Position numbers and translations under genes: made by a program | The notes under the pieces: model-generated | Database searches by the model: none | The model's input: only the letters and a program-made list of their open reading frames with translations | What the model was told of the DNA's origin: nothing | Origin: Lactobacillus pasteurii DSM 23907 = CRBIP 24.76 | Lineage (GTDB): Bacteria > Bacillota > Bacilli > Lactobacillales > Lactobacillaceae | Length of the DNA stretch: 64,000 bases | Assembly: GCF_000297025.1 (NCBI RefSeq) | Contig: NZ_CAKD01000001.1 | Coordinates: 1-64,000 of the forward strand | Reading direction: 5' to 3' | In this document: positions 1 through 9,217 of the stretch, in pieces | Layout: every line of letters begins with the position of its first letter | Position numbering within the stretch: position 1 is the stretch's first letter

Positions 1-1666
<1,666 letters not shown>

Positions 1667-1826
1667 ATAAAATAATAGTTCTTTAAGATCTTTGTCTCAA
1701 AATTTATTGCTTGCGAATTGACTTCGCTTATTTTTTGTTTGGGTTGTTACACCCGCACACTTTTAGCGAAACTTTGTTCAGTTTTCAAAGTACTAGCTCG
1801 TCTGCTTTGTAGCAGACCGCTTTTTT

Positions 1827-1855
1827 ATTTTAGCAGATGTCTTCTTGTCTGTCAA
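1827..1855 (-). promoter_or_regulatory. rRNA operon promoter P2
   Basis: On the minus strand a perfect -35 TTGACA (1855-1850) is followed after 17 bases by -10 TAAAAT (1832-1827), about 160 bases upstream of the 16S 5' end. Position and strength fit the proximal promoter of a tandem P1-P2 rRNA pair. An upstream promoter of the same spacing lies about 86 bases away. Confidence 0.8.
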
Positions 1856-1912
1856 GAAGTTTTTTCATCCCGCCGATCGAGCTCTTTGTCTTGCGCCCGA
1901 CGACAGTTAAAT

Positions 1913-1941
1913 ATATTACACACCTTTTCTAAATAAGTCAA
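1913..1941 (-). promoter_or_regulatory. rRNA operon promoter P1
   Basis: A minus-strand -35 TTGACT (1941-1936) is separated by 17 bases from -10 TAATAT (1918-1913). This is the distal member of a tandem pair driving the 16S gene. The sequence upstream (1945-2130) is very AT-rich, as expected of an UP-like region. Otherwise I see nothing in 1945-2150. Confidence 0.72.
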
Positions 1942-2154
1942 CACTGCGTCTTTATTCGTGTTTTATTCGATATTTACTTTATATCTTATTTTTAGTTCAT
2001 TAATTTTTGTAAATTATTGTATTAAAGATGCATTATTTGTATAAATATACGGTTTTAGCGTATTTTTACCCTGAAAACACGCAAAAATTTTTTAAAAAAA
2101 TTTGCAAATAAATTCTACTCTTTCCATCAAAGCTTGGTCTCATGCGGTTTTGGA

Positions 2155-2193
2155 CAAAAAAATACGAAGCAACTTTTTACGTTTGCTTCGCAT
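2155..2193 (-). terminator. serS terminator
   Basis: Minus-strand hairpin with arms ATGCGAAGCAA and TTGCTTCGTAT, followed by a run of T (A run at 2155-2161 on the plus strand). It ends the serS transcript before the rRNA operon promoters on the same strand. Confidence 0.85.
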
Positions 2194-2204
2194 ATTTACT
2201 TTTA

Positions 2205-3512
2205 TTAGATTAAACCTTCTTGTTTTTCGATCTTAGTCATTCCGTGCATGTATGGAACTAATGCTTCTGGAACAGTTACAGAACCATCTTCATTTTGGTA
2301 GTTTTCCAAAATAGCAGCTACAGTTCTACCTACAGCAAGACCTGAACCATTCAAAGTGTGAGCTAAGTGCAACTTGCCGTTTTCATCGCGGTAACGAATT
2401 TGTGCACGACGAGCTTGGAAGTCAGTACAGTTAGAACAACTTGAAATTTCACGATACTTGTCTTGTGCTGGCATCCAAACTTCCAAGTCATAAGTCTTAG
2501 CACTAGTAAAGCTGGCATCCCCAGTTGAAAGTGCAACAACGCGGTATGGTAAGCCAAGTTTTTGCAATAAGTGTTCTGCATTGTGGGTCAATTTTTCTAA
2601 TTCATCCCAAGATTCTTCTGGCTTACAAATCTTTACCATTTCAACTTTTCTAAATTCGTGCATTCTAATCAAACCACGAGTATCTCTACCAGCTGAACCA
2701 GCTTCACTTCTAAAGGCTGGTGACATTGCTGTTACGTTGATTGGCAACTTTTCGCCGTGGATAATTTCATTTCTGAAGTAGTTAACCAAAGGAACTTCAG
2801 CAGTTGGAATCAAAGTCAAGTCCAATGGCTTGTCTGGGTCATCGTTATCTACAATAGTGTAGACATCTTCACGGAACTTAGGGAATTGACCAGTTCCTTG
2901 CATTGAGTCGTCATTTACCAAGTATGGTGGAATAACTTCAGTGTAGCCTTCCTTAGCATTTTCATCTAAGAAGAAGTTGAAGACTGCACGTTCAAGCAAA
3001 GCACCAGCACCAGTGTAGTAAACAAATCTAGCTGCTGAAACCTTTGAAGCACGGTCCCAATCCAAAATTTCCAAATCAGTACCTAAATCCCAGTGAGCCT
3101 TTGGTTCAAAGTCGAACTTAGTTGGTTCTTCCCATCTACGAACTTCTTCGTTGTAGCTTTCATCTGGGCCAATTGGATCAGAATCCGCTGGGAAGTTAGG
3201 CAAGCGAAGCAAGATGTATTGTTGCTTGTCAGTCAATTCAGCAATCCTGCTATCCAAATCCTTGATTTCAGCACCTACTTCACGCATTCTAGCAATTGCA
3301 TCTGCAGCATCTTGCTTGTTGCGCTTAGCTTCGGCGATCTTTTTAGATACGTCATTACGTTCAGCCTTAAGTTGTTCACTTTGAACCATAGCCTTACGTC
3401 TTTGAGCATCAATTTCAACCAATTCATCAAGTTGCTTTGCTTCAATCCCACGAGTAGCAAGTTTTTCCTTTGCCCAGTCAAGATTTTCACGAATAACTTT
3501 GATATCTAACAT
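2205..3512 (-). CDS. serS: Serine-tRNA ligase
   Basis: Charges tRNA-Ser with serine in the cytoplasm (class II synthetase). The 435-residue product starts with the usual two-helix tRNA-binding arm (about residues 1-110, rich in K, E and R). It then carries motif 2 ([20 protein letters not shown], about 270-290) and motif 3 (GSGLAVGRT, about 387-395). I chose the ATG at 3512 (protein begins MLDIKVIRE) because a GGAGG lies about 6 bases upstream. The reading frame continues 47 codons further, but that part is the T-box leader, not protein. Expression should be controlled by tRNA-Ser charging through that leader. Confidence 0.97.
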   Translation of the reverse strand: MLDIKVIRENLDWAKEKLATRGIEAKQLDELVEIDAQRRKAMVQSEQLKAERNDVSKKIAEAKRNKQDAADAIARMREVGAEIKDLDSRIAELTDKQQYILLRLPNFPADSDPIGPDESYNEEVRRWEEPTKFDFEPKAHWDLGTDLEILDWDRASKVSAARFVYYTGAGALLERAVFNFFLDENAKEGYTEVIPPYLVNDDSMQGTGQFPKFREDVYTIVDNDDPDKPLDLTLIPTAEVPLVNYFRNEIIHGEKLPINVTAMSPAFRSEAGSAGRDTRGLIRMHEFRKVEMVKICKPEESWDELEKLTHNAEHLLQKLGLPYRVVALSTGDASFTSAKTYDLEVWMPAQDKYREISSCSNCTDFQARRAQIRYRDENGKLHLAHTLNGSGLAVGRTVAAILENYQNEDGSVTVPEALVPYMHGMTKIEKQEGLI

Positions 3513-3745
3513 AAAAACCTCCATATCGAAAAAAAGAGCCGACTCATCCCTAATCTGGGACGAATCGGCTCTATCTGGCTTCGCGGTACCACCCATCTTC
3601 AGCGAAAAAACGCTGCACTCATTAATCAGCGATAACGGTGCCAAGCCGTGCAACTATTAATTGCCCACGTGAAAGAAATCTGGAAACGACGTCCGTTTGC
3701 TCGCACCACCCGCAAACTCTCTGAAGCTGTCTTAGGATTTCGTGT
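3513..3745 (-). promoter_or_regulatory. T-box leader (serine) of serS
   Basis: The T-box sequence itself, GGGTGGTACCGCGAAGCCA, reads on the minus strand at 3594-3576. It is followed by a terminator hairpin (arms 3536-3550 and 3557-3571) and a T run. Stem I spans about 3741-3675, with a GAAATC/GATTTC basal helix (3741-3736 with 3680-3675) and a distal GTTTGC/GCAAAC arm carrying a GGUG-type loop. A TCC triplet at 3684-3682, just above the basal helix, would be the serine specifier. Uncharged tRNA-Ser is expected to stabilise the antiterminator. The T-box identity is secure; the specifier assignment is my own fold. Confidence 0.92.
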
Positions 3746-4286
3746 TTGAATTTATTTTAAGCCATTCTTGACATTTGAGCAAATAATATTTTTCGCTAAA
3801 AGAAAATAAATCGCTAACTTGAGCATAGTCAGTCGTATACATGTACTTAAAGCCTAATTTTGTCAGCAATTTTTGCGCAGGCAAATTTTTGACTAAGGTG
3901 CCCGCCCAAATCTCTTCTTGCCCTTGATCAACGAATTGATTTTGCAAAATTAACGAGATCGCCTCATACATATAACCATGATGTTCATAATCTTGGTCGA
4001 GCAAAAAGCCAATTTCTTTGGTTTTATTAAGCCCGCTTCGGCTATCTACTCCGCGCTCATAAAGCTCAACCAGGCCAATCAAGCGGTCATTTTCTTTCAA
4101 GCAGAGGGCATAGCTATTTTTTCTTTTCATGTACTGGCGAATAGCAACTTTGGCTTCCTCGATATTGTTTAATTTTTGTAAGCCCGCTAGCTTATGCAGC
4201 CTTTGAGACCGGCCCCATTTAAGCATAGTATCAGCATCTTGATAATTAAAACGGCGCAAATAAACTCTTGCACCTGACAGTATCAT
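3732..4286 (-). CDS. GNAT family N-acetyltransferase (RimJ/RimL-like)
   Basis: A 184-residue protein of the Acetyltransf_3 type, which transfers an acetyl group from acetyl-CoA to an amino group; the substrate is unknown. It shows the opening strand V-Y-L-R-R-F, the mid-protein IGLVELYERG strand, and the DQDYEHHGYMYEA stretch where the pyrophosphate-binding loop usually lies. The end pattern (LPAQKLLTKLGFKY) is typical of the family. The ATG at 4286 overlaps the TGA of the preceding gene (ATGA), suggesting translational coupling. A start 8 codons upstream (4310) is also possible, and neither has a strong ribosome-binding site. The last codons overlap the likely serS promoter. Confidence 0.8.
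   Translation of the reverse strand: MILSGARVYLRRFNYQDADTMLKWGRSQRLHKLAGLQKLNNIEEAKVAIRQYMKRKNSYALCLKENDRLIGLVELYERGVDSRSGLNKTKEIGFLLDQDYEHHGYMYEAISLILQNQFVDQGQEEIWAGTLVKNLPAQKLLTKLGFKYMYTTDYAQVSDLFSFSEKYYLLKCQEWLKINSNTKS
3754..3788 (-). promoter_or_regulatory. Putative serS promoter inside the upstream GNAT gene
   Basis: Minus-strand -35-like TTGCTC (about 3782-3777) lies 17 bases before -10 TAAAAT (3759-3754). Transcription would start near 3747, right at the foot of T-box Stem I. The site lies within the last codons of the acetyltransferase gene. The -35 box matches only 4 of 6 positions. Confidence 0.5.
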
Positions 4287-4888
4287 TTTCCTAGTAAAGA
4301 TAATATCCATTTCGATCCATACAACAATGTAAAGCTATAGGCGGCAATCGTCCATGGCTTACATAAAATAATAATCCAAAAATACGTCCAAAATTTCATT
4401 TCGGTTAATCCAGCCAGCAAACACAAAACGTCATCTGGCGCCGCTGGAGCCAAAATACACATGGCAAACAGCCAATTGAAGCGTTTTTGATTTTTGGTCC
4501 AATCAATATACTTATTCAGCGTTTCTTCAGAAATAATATGATAAATAAAACTCTTGCCATAGTAGCGCGCCAAGAAGAAATTAATCATCGAACCAATACA
4601 GATTCCGATGTAATTGTAGATAAATCCATTTATCGGTCCAAAAAATACTACTCCACCTAACAGCGACACACCACCTGGAATAATTGGAATAACAACTTGA
4701 ACAATTTGAATAAATACAAAAATTACCGGACCAATGATTTGTTTATTGGCCAAATACGCCTTCATTTTTTCTTGATCGGTAAAAATCCCCAAGTTGTACC
4801 AGTAAATAACTAGTACAACGATGATGATTCCACAGACAATCGTAGCATAATTCAACAGTTTGCGACTTGTTTTTTCAGAAAGATGCAT
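4283..4888 (-). CDS. VTT (SNARE-associated/DedA-like) membrane protein
   Basis: 201 residues with about five to six hydrophobic segments and a VTT/TVP38-type core. The core has the IIPGGVSLLGGVVFFGP re-entrant stretch near residues 70-88, followed by GSMINFFLARYYGKSF. Members are thought to act in lipid scrambling or membrane homeostasis; the exact role here is unknown. A strong purine-rich Shine-Dalgarno (GGAGGGGGATAGGG) precedes the ATG. The stop overlaps the start of the downstream acetyltransferase, so the two are probably co-translated. Confidence 0.85.
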   Translation of the reverse strand: MHLSEKTSRKLLNYATIVCGIIIVVLVIYWYNLGIFTDQEKMKAYLANKQIIGPVIFVFIQIVQVVIPIIPGGVSLLGGVVFFGPINGFIYNYIGICIGSMINFFLARYYGKSFIYHIISEETLNKYIDWTKNQKRFNWLFAMCILAPAAPDDVLCLLAGLTEMKFWTYFWIIILCKPWTIAAYSFTLLYGSKWILSLLGK

Positions 4889-5064
4889 CCCTATCCCCCT
4901 CCGCTATTAGTCATTTGCAACATTTGCTTTTTCGCAGATTTCTATTAAAACAATTTTATCAAAATTCTACTACTGCTACATAATTTGGATTGCTTCTTTA
5001 ACAAAATTATGTATTCCCAAACTAAGATAGAATTTCAGAAATATGTTTTTTAGAAAAATTTTTA

Positions 5065-5070
5065 CTATAA
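5065..5070 (+). promoter_or_regulatory. -10 element for the alpha/beta hydrolase gene
   Basis: A consensus TATAAT sits 31 bases before the ATG at 5101, with no convincing -35 box. Its position argues against the TTG at 5071 as the start codon, since that would lie directly on the -10. Confidence 0.5.
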
Positions 5071-5100
5071 TTGATGGTGAAACGAAAGGTCGTGTTAGTT

Positions 5101-5895
5101 ATGACAATTATCAAAAACAACATCATTTATGATCAACAAAAACAACTTGCAACCGATATTTATTTTCCCAACAATACTGATTCCAATACCAAAATTCTAA
5201 TTTTCTGGCATGGAGGCGGCTGGTTTAGAGGAAGCAAAGATGCACTAAAATCTATCGGCGTTAGCCTAGCTAATGCTGGCTTTATGACTTTTATTCCAGA
5301 TTATAGTCTTGCGCCTAAGAACATTTTCCCAGTAGCACATAAGGATGCCGAAAACTTCGTCAATTGGCTTTTAGCATCTGATTATACTGATCCAGATGAT
5401 CACAAAAATATTGTACAAATCGGTGCTAGCGTTGGTGGAACCTTGGCAATCTATTTAGCAGGTAAGTTTGCCTTTCCAACTGTAACTTGGTCGGCTCCGG
5501 TCGAATTTTCTAGCTGGATGGAAAAGCATTATCATGTTAAGCCATCGCCAATTGCCCAAGAAGAATTTGGCCTAACTGATCGCCACGATATCAACGATTC
5601 CTTCTATAAGTACTTCACTTTAACTTATACCGGTACGGCAGATCATGAAGTTTTGACCAAATTAGATGCACGCTCTTATGATTTAGATCAGCTGTCTAGC
5701 CTGTTGATGATCAATTCAGCTGACGAATTGACTCCGCTTAATTCCGTACTAGATTTCATTGATCATCTAGCAAAAATGGATAAAGAAAGCCAACTCATGG
5801 TGATTAAGGGACACCGTCATGCAATGGATTATGGCAAAGAATACCTTGATGAATCGATCGATTTTCTTCACCAAATTATCAAAAGGCAAAAATAA
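5101..5895 (+). CDS. Alpha/beta hydrolase (esterase-like)
   Basis: A 264-residue cytoplasmic hydrolase of the hormone-sensitive-lipase/carboxylesterase kind, with no signal peptide. It shows the HGGGW oxyanion loop at residues 37-41, the nucleophile elbow GASVGG with Ser110, an acid in SADELTP (Asp208) and a histidine in GHRHAMDYG (His238 or His240). These make a complete catalytic triad. The substrate is not predictable. The start at ATG 5101 was preferred over an in-frame TTG at 5071 because TATAAT lies at 5065-5070 and a GAAAGG is between them. The gene stands alone and ends at a perfect 14-bp hairpin. Confidence 0.88.
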   Translation: MTIIKNNIIYDQQKQLATDIYFPNNTDSNTKILIFWHGGGWFRGSKDALKSIGVSLANAGFMTFIPDYSLAPKNIFPVAHKDAENFVNWLLASDYTDPDDHKNIVQIGASVGGTLAIYLAGKFAFPTVTWSAPVEFSSWMEKHYHVKPSPIAQEEFGLTDRHDINDSFYKYFTLTYTGTADHEVLTKLDARSYDLDQLSSLLMINSADELTPLNSVLDFIDHLAKMDKESQLMVIKGHRHAMDYGKEYLDESIDFLHQIIKRQK

Positions 5896-5900
5896 AAAAT

Positions 5901-5939
5901 AAGGATCGGAAAACGCAAATAGTTTTCCGATCCTTTTTA
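5901..5939. terminator. Bidirectional terminator between hydrolase and ntd
   Basis: A perfect 14-base-pair hairpin (5901-5914 with 5922-5935) is flanked by a T run on the plus side and an A run upstream. It can therefore end both the plus-strand hydrolase and the minus-strand deoxyribosyltransferase transcripts. It overlaps the region of the ntd stop. Confidence 0.88.
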
Positions 5940-6440
5940 GATGATACGATAGCCCATTACCGGCTTGGCTGGAGTTGAATTGAAGTCGTAGCTAGCAAGC
6001 TTTTCGAATTCGGTATTGCCTTCGATAATTGTAGTTACGCCTTGTGCAAGCATCAAATTCATTTCTTTGACTTTATCTGGATCGTTAGTAAAAGGTACTA
6101 ACACTACTGGCTTATGCAAAGCTCGCATAAAGCCGATTTCAAAGGCTGATCCATCATCAATGTTGTCCATATCGTACAAAAATACGCCACAACTAGCATT
6201 GATAATTCCACTGAGGTCATTTTGGTAAGTGCCAACTCGCCAAGTCATTGAACGAATTCCCCCAATTTCTGGGTTAACTTCTTCTGGATCAACGAAATTT
6301 TGATCAAATGGAAAATGAACTCTAGCGATAGTTGGGTTTTGTGCAAGCAATTTTTTAGCCTGTACCACTCTGGCTCTTTGATCGTCATTGTAAAAAGGTG
6401 AGCCTAAATAAATTGTTGCAGTTGGGATTGATTCAGTCAT
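5937..6440 (-). CDS. ntd: Nucleoside 2-deoxyribosyltransferase
   Basis: Moves 2-deoxyribose between nucleobases in purine/pyrimidine salvage, a hallmark enzyme of lactobacilli. The 167-residue protein contains the family core DDGSAFEIGFMRALHKP (about 95-111), in which Glu101 is the expected nucleophile, and the opening YLGSPFYNDDQ. Length is near the family norm (about 155-170). Its ribosome-binding site is AAAGGA, 11 bases before the ATG. The gene is monocistronic, convergent with the hydrolase and divergent from the aldehyde dehydrogenase gene. Confidence 0.93.
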   Translation of the reverse strand: MTESIPTATIYLGSPFYNDDQRARVVQAKKLLAQNPTIARVHFPFDQNFVDPEEVNPEIGGIRSMTWRVGTYQNDLSGIINASCGVFLYDMDNIDDGSAFEIGFMRALHKPVVLVPFTNDPDKVKEMNLMLAQGVTTIIEGNTEFEKLASYDFNSTPAKPVMGYRII

Positions 6441-6501
6441 AGCTTTTTAGTCCTTTCTAGAATTACAACCCTAATTTTATCATGTTTTTCAGACAAAATA
6501 C

Positions 6502-6531
6502 TTGCCTAACTTTTTGTAAGCGTTTTATAAT
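6502..6531 (+). promoter_or_regulatory. Promoter with cre-like operator for the aldehyde dehydrogenase gene
   Basis: TTGCCT (6502-6507) and TATAAT (6526-6531) are spaced by 18 bases. Inside the spacer, TTGTAAGCGTTTTAT (6514-6528) matches a CcpA cre site at most positions but lacks the final CA. Just downstream an ATAATT...AATTAT inverted repeat surrounds the start point. Catabolite control is an inference from these matches. Confidence 0.55.
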
Positions 6532-6576
6532 TGTAACTGTAATTATAAACAGTTAGATGGAAATCGAGGTTTAAAT

Positions 6577-7959
6577 ATGTCAAAATACCAATCTGTTAAT
6601 CCATATACCAATGAGGTTTTTGCCAGTTACGAAAACTCAACTGACCAACAAATCGATGAGGCCATCAATCTAGCCTATACCCTTTATAAGAAAATGCGCC
6701 ATGAAAAAATCAGCGATCGTGCTGCTATTTTGCAAAAATTGGCTGATATCTTGCGTGAGCATAAAGAAGAATTTGCTCAATTAATGACCAAAGAAATGGG
6801 TAAAGTTATCGGCGAAAGTCGCGGCGAAGTTGACATCTGTATCAACATTTGCGAATACTACGCAAAAAATGGAGAAAAGTTGCTTGAACCAACTCCACTA
6901 GAAACTCCTTTAGGATCAGCTTACTACTTAAAACAAGCAACAGGTGTAGTAATGGCTTGCGAACCATGGAACTTCCCACTATACCAAGTAATCAGAGTTT
7001 TTGCGCCAAACTTCGTAGTCGGCAACCCAATTTTGCTTAAGCATGCCCACAACGTACCAGGATCAGCTGAATTAATTGCTAAATTAGTCAAACAAGCTGG
7101 TGCTCCTGAAGGCAGCTTGATCAACCTCTTCCCAAGCTACGATCAACTAGCAAATATCATTGCTGATCCTCGCATTCAAGGCGTGGCTTTGACTGGATCT
7201 GAACGCGGTGGCTCTAGCGTGGCTGAAGAAGCTGGCAAGAACTTGAAGAAGTCAACGATGGAACTAGGCGGCAACGATGCCTTTATTGTTTTAAGCGATG
7301 CAGACAAGACTGTACTAAAGAATGTTTTAGCAACTGCTAGAACCTACAACGATGGCCAAGTATGTACTTCTTCTAAGCGAATGATCGTTTTGAAAGACCG
7401 CTATGAAGAAGTCTTGGAAGAATTAAAGGCTCACTTTGCTTCATTGAAGGCTGGCAATCCATTAGATGAAACTACTACTTTGCCACCACTTAATTCTGAG
7501 CAAGCTAAAGAAAAATTGCAAAAGCAAGTCGATGCTGCCATTGCTGCAGGGGCAAAAGTTTACTACCAATATCCTGAAATTGACCATGAAGGTGCCTTCT
7601 TTAGACCATTAATTTTGACCAATGTTACTAAAGACAACCCAATCTTCGATCAAGAATTGTTTGGTCCAGTAGCTGTTGTCTACAGCGTAGAAGATGAAGA
7701 CGAAGCAATCAGCTTAGCTAATGATTCAAGTTATGGTTTAGGTTCTTCAGTTATTTCTAGCGACATCAAGCACGCCCAAGAAGTTGCTAGTCAAATCGAA
7801 ACAGGTATGACTGTTATCAACGGCCCATGGATTACTTCTGGAGAATTGCCATTTGGCGGGGTTAAGAAGTCAGGTTACGGCCGCGAATTGAGCGAGTTAG
7901 GTTTGATGGCCTTTGTCAACGAACATTTAGTAATTGACGTTACTAAGAATAACCAATAA
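6577..7959 (+). CDS. NAD(P)-dependent aldehyde dehydrogenase, succinate-semialdehyde dehydrogenase-like
   Basis: Oxidises an aldehyde to its acid with NAD(P). The 460-residue chain matches the short succinate-semialdehyde dehydrogenase branch. It has EPWNFPLYQ (oxyanion Asn), the nucleotide-fold [15 protein letters not shown], catalytic Glu229 in MELGGNDAF and nucleophile Cys263 in GQVCTSSKR. The ending [11 protein letters not shown] is the usual C-terminal motif. No GABA aminotransferase or decarboxylase lies beside it, so the physiological aldehyde is open. A promoter with a cre-like element precedes it and a hairpin ends it. Confidence 0.88.
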   Translation: MSKYQSVNPYTNEVFASYENSTDQQIDEAINLAYTLYKKMRHEKISDRAAILQKLADILREHKEEFAQLMTKEMGKVIGESRGEVDICINICEYYAKNGEKLLEPTPLETPLGSAYYLKQATGVVMACEPWNFPLYQVIRVFAPNFVVGNPILLKHAHNVPGSAELIAKLVKQAGAPEGSLINLFPSYDQLANIIADPRIQGVALTGSERGGSSVAEEAGKNLKKSTMELGGNDAFIVLSDADKTVLKNVLATARTYNDGQVCTSSKRMIVLKDRYEEVLEELKAHFASLKAGNPLDETTTLPPLNSEQAKEKLQKQVDAAIAAGAKVYYQYPEIDHEGAFFRPLILTNVTKDNPIFDQELFGPVAVVYSVEDEDEAISLANDSSYGLGSSVISSDIKHAQEVASQIETGMTVINGPWITSGELPFGGVKKSGYGRELSELGLMAFVNEHLVIDVTKNNQ

Positions 7960-7969
7960 TCTTTAGATA

Positions 7970-8006
7970 AAAATACGCCTAGAAAAAATCTAGGCGCGTT
8001 TTTATT
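7970..8006. terminator. Terminator between aldehyde dehydrogenase and zinc-ribbon genes
   Basis: Perfect stem CGCCTAGA/TCTAGGCG (7976-7983 with 7989-7996) with a T run to the right and an A-rich flank to the left. It probably serves both converging genes. Confidence 0.82.
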
Positions 8007-9081
8007 TTTGTTCTTTTTTCACTGCTTCATCCTTGCTCGCTGGCGATTTTTTGAAAACATTCCAAATCGCTAAAATCGAAGTCATCAAGCTGGCCAAAAT
8101 CAGATAATAAGCCGAAGCTCCAATTGATAAGATGCTATCTGAGAAGTTCTTTACTAAACTAGCCACAAAGCCATTAGCAGCACCAGTCAGATGAGTTGTT
8201 CGATAAGCAATATAGATCAAAAAAGCAGTCTCAATTATCGACAAGGCACTAGCATGAAGCTTGGACTTTTCTGTATTTTCGATAGTTGAAAGAATAATCG
8301 AAATTGGAAAAACAATCAAAAGTAACCAAACAAAATAGATGAGCAAGGCATCCCCAGCCTTACCAGTCGTCAATAAGCGATTAGCCACTGACAAAATCAC
8401 CTTAGACAAGGAGACTTTTTCAGGGTTGGCGAATTCAGTAATCGTTGCGCCAGTTCCTGAAAATAGCACTAGCAAACTGATCGCCGCAAGCAAGAGCACT
8501 GAAGCTTGGATATAATTGAATCTAGTCTTTTTGGTGATTTTAATCTTAGAAAACTTCTGTTGTAGCTTAGGATGATCATTAATAAAGCCAGTTCGATGTT
8601 CCTGAGCCTTTTCTTCATGATCCTCAAAACTGTTGAACAAGTTGGACCCAAACTTATTGATAATCTCAGTTAATCTGCGATCTGCCGTATATTGCTCAAT
8701 TTCGCCATCTCGCTGACAAATTACATATAGCCAGATCAATAATACTACTAACAATAACCAGCCTAAAACAACGGTAAAACTGGTAATAATCATTAAACCA
8801 AGTCCAATCAAAAAGACGATGGTGGCATTTTCTCTCATCCAGCTGATCATTCGCGCAATAACTTCATTTTGCTTGTCAGGATGGATTTCTTTGCGATATG
8901 CTGCTCTACTCTTAGGTTGGAATTCAGTTTTTTCAGTCTCTTTATCAGAAGAAGCTTTTTCATCAGCTTCCTTTGCATGTTTGAAAAATACTTCGCGATA
9001 TTTTTGCAAGTCAAAGCCACAATTAGGGCAGACTCTATCTTCATCGGTTATTTGATGTTGACAATTTGGACAATTAATCAT
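8002..9081 (-). CDS. Zinc-ribbon membrane protein of unknown function
   Basis: 359 residues. The N-terminus is a two-knuckle zinc ribbon (CPNC at residues 4-7, CPNC at 18-21). A charged linker rich in K and E follows, then a pair of membrane segments (about 85-125), a soluble middle part (about 125-200) and about four further membrane segments (about 200-345). The lysine-rich tail should be cytoplasmic. I do not recognise a function. Zinc-ribbon membrane proteins of this shape are common and uncharacterised in lactobacilli. Monocistronic. Confidence 0.8.
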   Translation of the reverse strand: MINCPNCQHQITDEDRVCPNCGFDLQKYREVFFKHAKEADEKASSDKETEKTEFQPKSRAAYRKEIHPDKQNEVIARMISWMRENATIVFLIGLGLMIITSFTVVLGWLLLVVLLIWLYVICQRDGEIEQYTADRRLTEIINKFGSNLFNSFEDHEEKAQEHRTGFINDHPKLQQKFSKIKITKKTRFNYIQASVLLLAAISLLVLFSGTGATITEFANPEKVSLSKVILSVANRLLTTGKAGDALLIYFVWLLLIVFPISIILSTIENTEKSKLHASALSIIETAFLIYIAYRTTHLTGAANGFVASLVKNFSDSILSIGASAYYLILASLMTSILAIWNVFKKSPASKDEAVKKEQK

Positions 9082-9131
9082 TCTTTGTATCCTTTTGAAA
9101 AAACAGTAAAATATCTACAATCTCAATAAAC

Positions 9132-9161
9132 AAAAAATCTGGAACCTAAGTTCCAGATTTT
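9132..9161. terminator. Terminator below the MMPL transporter gene
   Basis: A stem around 9136-9159 (AATCTGGAAC pairing with GTTCCAGATT) is flanked by A and T runs, so it can work on both strands. On the minus strand it ends the tetR-MMPL transcript. Confidence 0.8.
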
Positions 9162-9217
9162 TCTTTCTTAGGATTACTTATATTTTACCCCAAGAACTTT
9201 TGTTTTTTCAATTTGTA

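Noticed and set aside
3513-3653. An N-terminal extension of 47 residues on SerRS
   Set aside because: This part contains the T-box and terminator hairpin, and the accepted start has a good GGAGG. It is leader RNA, not protein.
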